A stretch of DNA of 10,194 bases from Candidatus Pelagibacter sp. GTDB lineage: Bacteria > Pseudomonadota > Alphaproteobacteria > Pelagibacterales > Pelagibacteraceae. Below are positions 1-6,443 of the stretch, in pieces. Location: contig JAOHNF010000017.1 in NCBI GenBank assembly GCA_028103285.1, positions 1-10,194 on the forward strand, in the 5' to 3' direction. The notes under the pieces were generated by a model, which worked only from the letters and a program-made list of their open reading frames with translations, ran no database searches and had not been told where the DNA came from. Both the position numbers and the translations under genes were made by a program. The first letter of the stretch is position 1; each line of letters begins with the position of its first letter.

Positions 1-868
1 TATTCTTTTTAGAAATAGCTTTAATTATTAAATTAATTTTTTTTTTTAACGATTTAGCAGTGTGAAAGTTATTATATCTAATATTAAATTGAGCATTCAC
101 TCTTGAAGGTATTACATTGTGCGCCTTATTGTCGACATTAACAGCTGTAAATTCAAGATTTGATGGCTGAAAATTTTTATTTCCTTTGTCAAATTTTTTA
201 TCTTTAAGTTTTTTGCAAATTAAAATTAAAGTATTGATAGGGTTATTTGCCAAGTGAGGATAAGCCACATGACCTTGAGTTCCAGATATCTCGATTTTTC
301 CTGTAAGGCTGCCACGTCTTCCAATTTTAATCATTTCACCTAGTTTGTTTGGGTTTGTAGGCTCACCAACTATGCAAAAATCAATTTTTTCTTTTCTTTT
401 TTTTAAGTAATCAACTACTTTTTTTGTACCGTTGATTGCCAATCCTTCTTCATCACCAGTAATTAAAAAGCTAATTGATCCATCAAATTTTGGTTTTGTT
501 TGTAAAAATTTATTCACAGCTGAAATAAAGCAGGCTATTGAGCTTTTCATATCATTAGCGCCCCGACCAATTAAATAATTTTTTCTTACTGAAGGTTTAA
601 AAGGATCAATAGTCCAATCTTTTATATTACCTGGTGGAACCACATCAGTGTGACCCGCATAACAAAGATTAGGCGCTTTCTTACCAAGTCTTGCATAAAG
701 ATTTTTAATTGGTTTACTTTTTTTATCTTTAAATTCTAATATTTTACACTCAAATCCTAGTGACTTTAATTGTTTGTTTAAAAAATTAATTGCACCTGCA
801 TCTTTTGGAGTGATACTTTGAAATTTAATAAGATCTTTAGCCAATTTTAGTTCATTAATATTTGGCAT
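1..868 (-). CDS. dapE: Succinyl-diaminopimelate desuccinylase, 3' end cut by window edge
   Basis: Hydrolyses N-succinyl-LL-2,6-diaminopimelate to succinate and LL-DAP in the cytoplasm, on the succinylase route to lysine and peptidoglycan DAP. About 289 codons are visible, running off the left edge; the family is usually 375-380 residues, so the C-terminal quarter with the last zinc-binding His is outside. The M20-peptidase signature is clear: CYAGHTDVVPPG at residues 69-80 (zinc ligand H73, D75), GRGANDMKSS at 101-110 (bridging D106), TGDEEG at 137-142 (E140 base, E141 ligand), GEPT at 168-171 (E169 ligand) and GTQGHVAYPHLA at 196-207. The spacing of these ligands fits the characterised Haemophilus enzyme. 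The ATG (868-866) shares one base with the dapD stop (TAATG), indicating translational coupling. Small oddity: the metal motif reads AND-MKSS where AAD-MKGS is more common. Confidence 0.96.
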   Translation of the reverse strand, partial: MPNINELKLAKDLIKFQSITPKDAGAINFLNKQLKSLGFECKILEFKDKKSKPIKNLYARLGKKAPNLCYAGHTDVVPPGNIKDWTIDPFKPSVRKNYLIGRGANDMKSSIACFISAVNKFLQTKPKFDGSISFLITGDEEGLAINGTKKVVDYLKKRKEKIDFCIVGEPTNPNKLGEMIKIGRRGSLTGKIEISGTQGHVAYPHLANNPINTLILICKKLKDKKFDKGNKNFQPSNLEFTAVNVDNKAHNVIPSRVNAQFNIRYNNFHTAKSLKKKINLIIKAISKKN

Positions 869-1695
869 TAATCTCTTAACAAATCATTTATTGAAGTTTT
901 ACTTCTAGTTTTTTCATCGACCTGTTTAACGATTACAGCGCAATAAAGTGATGGGCCGTCTAGATTTTTCTTATTAGGCAAAGTTCCTGGTACTACGACT
1001 GAATAAGCCGGCACTTTTCCATAAGAAATTTCGCCTGTCGATCTATTAACTATTTTTGTAGACGCTCCGATATAAACTCCCATTGAAATCACAGCTCCTT
1101 CTTCAACTAAAACACCTTCAGCTATTTCAGAACGAGCTCCGACAAAACAATTATCCTCAATTATTACAGGACCTGCTTGTAAAGGTTCAAGAACTCCTCC
1201 AATACCAGCTCCTCCGGATATATGACAATTTTTTCCAACCTGGGCGCAGGAACCAACTGAAGCCCAAGTATCTATCATTGTACCCTCATCAACATAAGCT
1301 CCGAGATTTACAAAACATGGCATCAAAACAGCATTTTTAGCTATGAAAGATCCTTTTCGAACAACTCCATTGGGCACATGTCTATAACCAGCATTTTTCC
1401 AATCCTCTTCTTTCCAATTAACAGATTTTCCAGGAACTTTGTCGTACCAAGAAGTATATGGACCCCTTAGTATTTCCATTTTATTTATTTTAAAACTTAG
1501 AAGTATAGCTTTTTTGACCCACTGATTTACTATCCAAGTTCCATTTTTTTTTTCAGCAACTCTAACTTTTCCTTGATCAGTTAACTCTATAGTTTCTTTT
1601 ATTGCATCAATAATTGATTTATCAGAATTGGCATTTATTTTTTCTTTATTTTCAAAAGCTTCATTAATTATTTTCTCAAAGTTATCTAAGTTCAT
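868..1695 (-). CDS. dapD: 2,3,4,5-tetrahydropyridine-2,6-dicarboxylate N-succinyltransferase
   Basis: Transfers succinyl from succinyl-CoA to tetrahydrodipicolinate, the step that commits flux to the succinylase DAP/lysine branch. The 275-residue length is normal. The N-terminal helical part carries RVAEK (45-49) and a [10 protein letters not shown] stretch (59-68). A left-handed beta-helix of hexapeptide repeats runs from about 110 to 215, containing [15 protein letters not shown] (140-154), [13 protein letters not shown] (161-173) and the family signature [14 protein letters not shown] (181-194). D142 lies in the conserved IDTW motif. The start overlaps the 3' end of the upstream HAD gene by 14 bp, and a good Shine-Dalgarno site sits inside that gene. 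The stop overlaps the dapE start by one base, so the substrate and product enzymes are encoded back to back and probably co-translated. Confidence 0.97.
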   Translation of the reverse strand: MNLDNFEKIINEAFENKEKINANSDKSIIDAIKETIELTDQGKVRVAEKKNGTWIVNQWVKKAILLSFKINKMEILRGPYTSWYDKVPGKSVNWKEEDWKNAGYRHVPNGVVRKGSFIAKNAVLMPCFVNLGAYVDEGTMIDTWASVGSCAQVGKNCHISGGAGIGGVLEPLQAGPVIIEDNCFVGARSEIAEGVLVEEGAVISMGVYIGASTKIVNRSTGEISYGKVPAYSVVVPGTLPNKKNLDGPSLYCAVIVKQVDEKTRSKTSINDLLRD

Positions 1696-2347
1696 TTATC
1701 TCCTTTAAAAAGTTTGCCAAATTTTTTGTTTTATAATTAATAAAATCAGAATCCGAGTATTTGGCTGCCCAAGGTTCATCATTTTCTATCCAAACTGTTT
1801 TCATACCTAATTCATGTGCAGGTTTTAAATTTCTTGCTATATCTTCAAAGAATATACAATATTGTGGCTCTATTTTGAAATTTTCTATAATTTTTTCATA
1901 TGGTTGTTTAGAAGGCTTGGGTACAAAATCAGAGTCAACAATATCAAAAACACCATCAAAAAGCTTTTCAATACCTATTCTTTTTGTAACATTTGCCGCA
2001 TGAGCTTTAGAGCCGTTAGTAAATATGATTTTTTTGCCATTGAGTTTTGTAATTTCTTTTTCTAAAGACTCATTTTTTTGTAAAAAATTTAGATCAACAT
2101 CATGAACAAATTCTAAAAATTCGTTTGCATCAATTTTATGGTTTTTAATCATACCGTTCAAAGTAGTATTATACTCATGGAAGTAGTTTTTTTGTATTTT
2201 TTTAGCTTCTTCAATGGTGACGTTAAGTTTATCTGATATAAACTTTGACATTTTTTTATCCACTTGATCAAAAACTTTTGTATCACCTGAATATAAAGTA
2301 TTATCTAAATCAAACAACCAATATTTTATATCTTTTAATTCTTTCAT
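1682..2347 (-). CDS. HAD-family hydrolase, pyrimidine 5'-nucleotidase-like
   Basis: A haloacid dehalogenase-superfamily phosphatase of 221 residues, most like the YjjG/SDT1-type pyrimidine 5'-nucleotidase subgroup by its opening [10 protein letters not shown]. All four HAD motifs are visible: motif I DLDNT with D13 (nucleophile) and D15; motif II IFTNGS (108-113); motif III Lys in PKPSKQPY (K144); motif [18 protein letters not shown] (E168, D169). Residues 25-100 form the helical cap, which sets substrate choice and cannot be read from sequence. Many alphaproteobacteria carry such a gene between argB and dapD. The start overlaps the argB stop by one base (TAATG) and the end overlaps dapD by 14 bp. 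Likely role: dephosphorylating UMP/CMP or related monophosphates. A housekeeping phosphatase for another metabolite remains possible. Confidence 0.88.
   Translation of the reverse strand: MKELKDIKYWLFDLDNTLYSGDTKVFDQVDKKMSKFISDKLNVTIEEAKKIQKNYFHEYNTTLNGMIKNHKIDANEFLEFVHDVDLNFLQKNESLEKEITKLNGKKIIFTNGSKAHAANVTKRIGIEKLFDGVFDIVDSDFVPKPSKQPYEKIIENFKIEPQYCIFFEDIARNLKPAHELGMKTVWIENDEPWAAKYSDSDFINYKTKNLANFLKEINELR
1700..1705 (-). promoter_or_regulatory. Shine-Dalgarno site for dapD
   Basis: On the minus strand AAGGAG lies 4 nt before the dapD ATG (1695-1693), inside the last codons of the HAD-family gene. Most genes here have no recognisable Shine-Dalgarno site, so this supports the dapD start and suggests dapD is translated independently as well as by coupling. 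Confidence 0.7.
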
Positions 2348-3213
2348 TATCTTATTAAAGTTCCTGCGCCCGCATCTGAAAATATTTCGTTTAAAATTGA
2401 ATGTTGTTTTCTTCCATCCATTATAACAACACCTCTGACACCGTTATTTACCGAGTCTAAACAGGTATTAATTTTAGGTATCATTCCACCAGTAATAGTA
2501 CCATCTTTAATCATTTCTAATATCTTTGAAGAAGTAATTTCTGATATTAATTTCTTTTCTTTATTTAAAACACCTTCAACATTTGTCATTAAAAGTAATC
2601 TTCTAGATTTTAATGATTTAGCAATTGCTCCAGCAGCTGTATCACCATTAATATTATAAGCTTGTTCATCGTCTCCTAAACCCAATGGGGCAACAACTGG
2701 TATCTGATTATTTTTTATTAATTTATTTATAACATCAGTATTAATTTTTGCTGGAATTCCAACAAATCCAAGTTCTTCATTTTCAGGCTTTACACTAATA
2801 ATATTTTTTGTTTTCGTATTTATTGATACAGCCTTTGAACCTTTTTCATTTAAAGAATTTACAATATCATTATTAAAGTCGACTAATACCTTCTCAACAA
2901 TATTAATAATTTTTTCATCAGTAACTCTTAAACCTTTGATAAACTTAGTTGGAATGTTTGATTTTTCTAGTTCTATTTTAATCCTTGGCCCTCCTCCGTG
3001 CACAACAATTATAGAAAGGCCTAATTTATTTAAAATACCAATATCTTTAATAAAGTTATCAAATATATTTCTATCAATTAGAACATTGCCTCCATATTTA
3101 ATTACAATTGTTTCACCTTTATATTTTTCAACATACTTGCTTATATTCTCAATATCCGGTGCGGATGAAGGCCAATTATTTTTGATTTCCTCTAAAGAAA
3201 TATTACTAGACAT
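2347..3213 (-). CDS. argB: Acetylglutamate kinase
   Basis: Phosphorylates N-acetyl-L-glutamate with ATP, the second step of arginine synthesis, in the cytoplasm. At 288 residues it has the amino-acid-kinase fold with IVIKYGGNV (36-44, K39 for phosphate binding), VVHGGGP (70-76), GLRVT (94-98, R96 contacts acetylglutamate), NINGDTAAGAIA (187-198, D191), GGMIPK (242-247, K247) and the C-terminal SDAGAGTLI. The first 30 or so residues extend ahead of the catalytic core; in this family such an N-terminal helix marks the hexameric, arginine-inhibited form, so feedback inhibition by arginine is inferred. The ATG follows the yidC stop with no gap (TAAATG), and the stop overlaps the HAD gene start by one base. 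Many alphaproteobacteria have engB between yidC and argB; it is absent here. Confidence 0.97.
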   Translation of the reverse strand: MSSNISLEEIKNNWPSSAPDIENISKYVEKYKGETIVIKYGGNVLIDRNIFDNFIKDIGILNKLGLSIIVVHGGGPRIKIELEKSNIPTKFIKGLRVTDEKIINIVEKVLVDFNNDIVNSLNEKGSKAVSINTKTKNIISVKPENEELGFVGIPAKINTDVINKLIKNNQIPVVAPLGLGDDEQAYNINGDTAAGAIAKSLKSRRLLLMTNVEGVLNKEKKLISEITSSKILEMIKDGTITGGMIPKINTCLDSVNNGVRGVVIMDGRKQHSILNEIFSDAGAGTLIR

Positions 3214-4917
3214 TTAATTTGTCTTAACAGTCGTATTTTTATTAATTACCCACTGTTGAGCAATTGTTAAAATATTATTAACAGTCCAGTAAACAACTAG
3301 CCCTGATGGGAATGAAGCTAAAATTATTGTTAAAAAAAGAGGGAAGAATGCAAAAATTTTTGCTTGTATAGGATCTGTAGGGGCAGGATTTAATTTTTGT
3401 TGAACCCACATTGAAGCACCCATTAAAATTGGCCAAATCCCAATAACCATAAAGCTTGGTGGGTCCCAAGGAATTAATCCAAATAAATTAAAAATAGAAG
3501 TAGGGTCTGCTGCAGACAAATCTTTGATCCATCCAAAGAATGGCTGGTGTCTCATCTCTAAAGAGATAAATAACATTTTATAAATAGCAAAAAAGAAAGG
3601 TATTTGGATCAATACTGGTAAACAGCCCGCTGCAGGATTAATTTTCTCCTTTCTATACAGGGACATCATTTCTTGCTGTAATTTTACCTTATCGTCTTTA
3701 TGAAGTTCTTTAAGTCTCGTCATCTCAGGTGTAACAGCTTTCATTTTTGCCATTGATCTGAATGAAAAGTTCGCAAGTGGGAAGAATAAAGCTCTAATAG
3801 CTAAAGTTATTAAAACAATTGCAATTCCAAAATTTCCAGAAAATTTAAATAAATAATCAATCACAAAAAATAAAGGTTTTGTAAAAAAATAAAACCAACC
3901 CCAATCTATAACTAGATCTAATTTATTTATATTTTGTTCCTCCGCATAAGCATCAATTGTGTTTACTTCTTTTGCGGCTACAAATAGTCTAAAATTGTTA
4001 GATCTGTTTGAAGAAGCATTGATCTTTATAGGTTCATTGATTATGTAGTTTGCTTTAAAAGCATTATTGTATCGAAAAGTTGATTTAAAATTTTTTCCTT
4101 TTTCTGGAACCAGAACTGTCATCCAATATTTATCTGTAATACCTAACCAACCTTCGTTAGTTTCTCTGACAATCTTATTATCTTCAATATCGTCATAGTC
4201 ATCCTCTTTTAGCTCATCGTCGAAAACACCTATAAAACCTTCATGAGATATATAAAAGTTTTGAATATCATCAGGAATTTTATTCCTTGTAATTTGCGCG
4301 TATGGATAAAGCTCAATATCTTTAGAAGAATTGTTTTGAATTTCTTGGGTAACATTAAATAAATACTTTTTATCTAATTCAATTTTTTTTTTGAAAATAA
4401 TTCCTTCTTTATTATCCCATTTAATTGTTATTGGAGATTTATCAGTTAATATTTTATTTCCTTCAATCTTCCATTTAGAATTTTGTGTCGGTACTTTAGT
4501 AGTATTTCCAATGCTAGCCCAACCCGACTCAACATAAAATCCATTTTCTGACTGTGAAGGATTTAAAAAGTTAATATTTTTTTCGCCGTTAACTTTTTGC
4601 TTATGATTTTTAAAAGAAATATCATCTATTAATCCACCTTCTAAAGAAATTGATCCAACAATATTTCCATTCTCAATTTTAATTCTATTTGATTTATTTA
4701 TAGAGTCTTTTCTAGAAATTTTTTTTTCTACATTAATTTGATTAATAGATGGAGCTTGATTTGTGTTTGGTGTAATTGAGTTTTCTGTTTTTTGCTGTAT
4801 TTGATTATTTACTTTTAAATTTTGATTATCTTCTTTAGGTGTTTCAAAAAAGGCACCCCAAAAAAGTAAAACTGACATCGACAAGGCGATTGCTACAAAT
4901 ACGTTTTTATTATCCAT
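3214..4917 (-). CDS. yidC: Membrane protein insertase YidC
   Basis: Inserts and folds inner-membrane proteins, alone or with SecYEG. The 567-residue length is typical of Gram-negative YidC. The N-terminal membrane anchor is at about 6-24, followed by a low-complexity Asn/Gln/Lys linker (30-75) and a large periplasmic beta domain (about 80-330). The conserved insertase core runs from about 340: GNFGIAIVLITLAIRALFFP (361-380) carries the groove arginine R375, then a charged cytoplasmic hairpin with the KMKAVTPEM segment (391-399), and three further hydrophobic segments around 431-452, 486-504 and 520-545. The C-terminal tail is short. The start overlaps the yidD stop by 8 bp and the stop abuts argB. 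The rpmH-rnpA-yidD-yidC order is broadly conserved in bacteria, which supports the call and the choice of start. Confidence 0.97.
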   Translation of the reverse strand: MDNKNVFVAIALSMSVLLFWGAFFETPKEDNQNLKVNNQIQQKTENSITPNTNQAPSINQINVEKKISRKDSINKSNRIKIENGNIVGSISLEGGLIDDISFKNHKQKVNGEKNINFLNPSQSENGFYVESGWASIGNTTKVPTQNSKWKIEGNKILTDKSPITIKWDNKEGIIFKKKIELDKKYLFNVTQEIQNNSSKDIELYPYAQITRNKIPDDIQNFYISHEGFIGVFDDELKEDDYDDIEDNKIVRETNEGWLGITDKYWMTVLVPEKGKNFKSTFRYNNAFKANYIINEPIKINASSNRSNNFRLFVAAKEVNTIDAYAEEQNINKLDLVIDWGWFYFFTKPLFFVIDYLFKFSGNFGIAIVLITLAIRALFFPLANFSFRSMAKMKAVTPEMTRLKELHKDDKVKLQQEMMSLYRKEKINPAAGCLPVLIQIPFFFAIYKMLFISLEMRHQPFFGWIKDLSAADPTSIFNLFGLIPWDPPSFMVIGIWPILMGASMWVQQKLNPAPTDPIQAKIFAFFPLFLTIILASFPSGLVVYWTVNNILTIAQQWVINKNTTVKTN

Positions 4918-5179
4918 CTGAATTTTCTTTTTTTAATGTATTTTTATTAGGCACAAAATCTAAACTAGATCCACCGCCTAAAAATTTAATAGGATGACAG
5001 CTCAAAACTCTTTTCATGCCCATGTAAGAACCTTTTGATAACCCAAATTTTTTAAGTGACTCAATATAATATTCTGAACAAGGTGTTAGGTATCTACAAT
5101 TATTTCCCAACAATGGAGAGAATATATATTTATAAATTTTAATAAGATTAATTTTAAATTCAATTAGTAATTTTATCAT
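4910..5179 (-). CDS. yidD: Membrane protein insertion efficiency factor YidD
   Basis: A small peripheral inner-membrane protein thought to assist YidC/Sec-dependent insertion. At 89 residues it matches the family's usual 70-90. The conserved core is present: YIFSPLLGNNCRY (18-30), TPCSEYYIESLKKFG (32-46) and KRVLSCHP (56-63), with the three conserved cysteines C28, C34 and C61. The amphipathic N-terminal stretch (1-20) could lie along the membrane. After CHP the family usually reads GGxDPVP; here it is GGGSSLDFVP, a slightly divergent version, followed by a charged tail. The start overlaps the rnpA stop by 4 bp (ATGA) and the end overlaps the yidC start by 8 bp, so all three are probably translationally coupled. 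Confidence 0.94.
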   Translation of the reverse strand: MIKLLIEFKINLIKIYKYIFSPLLGNNCRYLTPCSEYYIESLKKFGLSKGSYMGMKRVLSCHPIKFLGGGSSLDFVPNKNTLKKENSDG

Positions 5180-5529
5180 TTAATTTTTATTTTGTTAAAA
5201 CACTTTTCCATCAAAGGCATTAATGTGCTTTGTTTTTGTATATAAGCATTTGATTTACCGAAAACTATATAAGTATAATCTTTACTAATTGCACCTCTTT
5301 TTTTAATTAGTTTCTGTACAATTGCTTTTAATTTTCTTCTTATTTTGTTTCTTTTAACCGCATTTCCAATTTTTTTTTTCATAACAAAACTAATGAGCAA
5401 ATTGGTTTGATGTTTTGGTTTATAAAAGTTTTGTGCAGCAAAAATAGAAAAAAAATCTGAGTGAACTTTCTTTTCTTTTAATGCTTTTATGAATTGGTTG
5501 CTTTTTTTTAAACTCTCAAGCTTAACCAT
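5176..5529 (-). CDS. rnpA: Ribonuclease P protein component
   Basis: Protein subunit of RNase P; it binds the 5' leader of precursor tRNAs and assists the catalytic RNA. It has 117 residues, the usual size. The signature RNR motif is intact at 55-69 (GNAVKRNKIRRKLKA). The N-terminal LKKSNQFIKALKEKK (7-21) matches the family's opening helix, though the usual R is replaced by K/N in places. The protein is strongly basic, as expected for an RNA binder. It begins 6 bp after the rpmH stop and ends in a 4-bp overlap with yidD. The adjacency to rpmH confirms the call. No Shine-Dalgarno site is visible before its ATG, so it probably depends on coupling to rpmH. Confidence 0.96.
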   Translation of the reverse strand: MVKLESLKKSNQFIKALKEKKVHSDFFSIFAAQNFYKPKHQTNLLISFVMKKKIGNAVKRNKIRRKLKAIVQKLIKKRGAISKDYTYIVFGKSNAYIQKQSTLMPLMEKCFNKIKIK

Positions 5530-5535
5530 TAAATA

Positions 5536-5670
5536 TTATGTTGAAATAGTCTTTCTGCCTTTAGCTCTTCTTCTTGCAATCAGCTGTCTTCCAGCTTTGG
5601 TCGCCATTCTTGACCTAAAACCGTGCCTTCTTTTTCTAACTAAATTACTTGGCTGATAAGTTCTTTTCAT
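5536..5670 (-). CDS. rpmH: 50S ribosomal protein L34
   Basis: Component of the large ribosomal subunit. This 44-residue ORF reads [18 protein letters not shown] at its N-terminus, then a typical Arg/Lys-rich L34 body with [20 protein letters not shown] and a short KTIST end. Length and sequence are full family matches. It is the first gene of the leftward block, 6 bp ahead of rnpA, the classic rpmH-rnpA pairing. Its arginines are a mix of AGA, AGG and others with AGA dominant. No dnaA gene lies upstream; instead a divergent membrane-protein gene starts 50 bp away, as expected for alphaproteobacteria, where rpmH is separated from dnaA. Confidence 0.98.
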   Translation of the reverse strand: MKRTYQPSNLVRKRRHGFRSRMATKAGRQLIARRRAKGRKTIST

Positions 5671-5720
5671 AAATATTAAAAGTTATATATTTTAAATGTT
5701 GCTTGTTGTACAGATAAATT
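5671..5720. promoter_or_regulatory. Divergent promoter region between rpmH and the TVP38-family gene
   Basis: This 50-bp non-coding gap is the only place where leftward and rightward transcription can both start. For the leftward operon, a minus-strand TGTACA (5712-5707), a 17-nt spacer and TATATA (5689-5684) make a fair sigma-70-like candidate; a TATAAC (5687-5682) overlaps it. Either would give a leader of only a few bases before the rpmH ATG. No convincing plus-strand -35/-10 pair is seen; that promoter may lie partly inside rpmH. Neither flanking gene has a Shine-Dalgarno site. The existence of a promoter region is well supported by gene orientation; the exact boxes are weak. Confidence 0.45.
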
Positions 5721-6443
5721 ATGAGTAAAAATTTCAGAATATTTTTAGGTTTTACTTACTTACTGATACTTGTTGTATTTCTTTATTTTATTTTTTCGAA
5801 GATTCAAATTAATAGATTAAGTGATTTTTCATACTATAAAGAATTACAGCTCAATCTTGACACTTTGATAAGTAGCAATCTTATAATTAATGCTATTTAT
5901 TTTTTTACATTTTCTGTTATTTGGGTTGCTTTAATGGGCTTTGGATCACCAATTCTAATTATTTCTGGAATTTTATTTGGCAAGTGGATTGGTACGATTA
6001 TTTCAATTTTCTCTCTTACTATTGGCGCTATAATTTTGTATTCGATTGCTAATTTCTTCTTTAAAGATTTTGTAAAAAAAATTCTAGAGAGAAAATTTAA
6101 AAAATATATTCAGTTATTTAAAAAAAATGAATTTTATTATTTTTTTATTTATAGATTTGTTGGTGGACTAGGAGTACCTTTTTTTTTACAAAACATGCTT
6201 CCAGTTTTATTTAATATGAAAAAAACAAATTATTTTTTTTCAAGTTTTTTAGGCTTCTTTCCAAGTGTTTTTATCTTTAATACAATTGGGGCAGGATTGA
6301 ATGTATATATACAACAATCAAATACTTTTAGTTTTTTGGAATTAGTTTTATCTGCAGAAATTTATTTACCAATTATAATGTTTATTTTTTTAATTATCAT
6401 ATCCTTATTGGTGAAAAAGAAATTTTTTAAAAATGTCAATTAA
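5721..6443 (+). CDS. TVP38/TMEM64-family membrane protein (DedA/VTT superfamily)
   Basis: An integral inner-membrane protein of 240 residues in the VTT (SNARE-associated/DedA) superfamily. Hydrophobic segments lie at about 7-26, 54-75, 76-112 (a re-entrant or paired helix), 138-160, 170-195 and 212-231. Family landmarks are GSPILIISGILFGKWIG (75-91, holding the GxLFG element), YRFVGGLGVPFF (144-155, with the conserved R145 and P153) and the SFLGFFPSVFIFNTIGAGL segment (175-193, with G178, P181 and G190). Superfamily members act in lipid or polyprenyl-phosphate handling or membrane homeostasis, but the substrate here cannot be deduced. It is the first gene of the rightward block. Its last 11 bp overlap the start of the DUF255 thioredoxin-fold gene. 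No Shine-Dalgarno site precedes the ATG. Confidence 0.88.
   Translation: MSKNFRIFLGFTYLLILVVFLYFIFSKIQINRLSDFSYYKELQLNLDTLISSNLIINAIYFFTFSVIWVALMGFGSPILIISGILFGKWIGTIISIFSLTIGAIILYSIANFFFKDFVKKILERKFKKYIQLFKKNEFYYFFIYRFVGGLGVPFFLQNMLPVLFNMKKTNYFFSSFLGFFPSVFIFNTIGAGLNVYIQQSNTFSFLELVLSAEIYLPIIMFIFLIIISLLVKKKFFKNVN

Noticed and set aside
1083..1340. Open frame on the plus strand opposite dapD
   Set aside because: It lies wholly inside a clear dapD coding region on the other strand, its product is a low-complexity Leu/Gln-rich string, and it has no ribosome binding site.
2936..3217. Open frame on the plus strand opposite the N-terminal half of argB
   Set aside because: argB is unmistakable on the minus strand with all catalytic motifs; the opposing frame shows no family features.
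5530..5535. Separate promoter between rpmH and rnpA
   Set aside because: The gap is only 6 bp and the pair is a conserved operon; no promoter-like boxes can be assigned within it.
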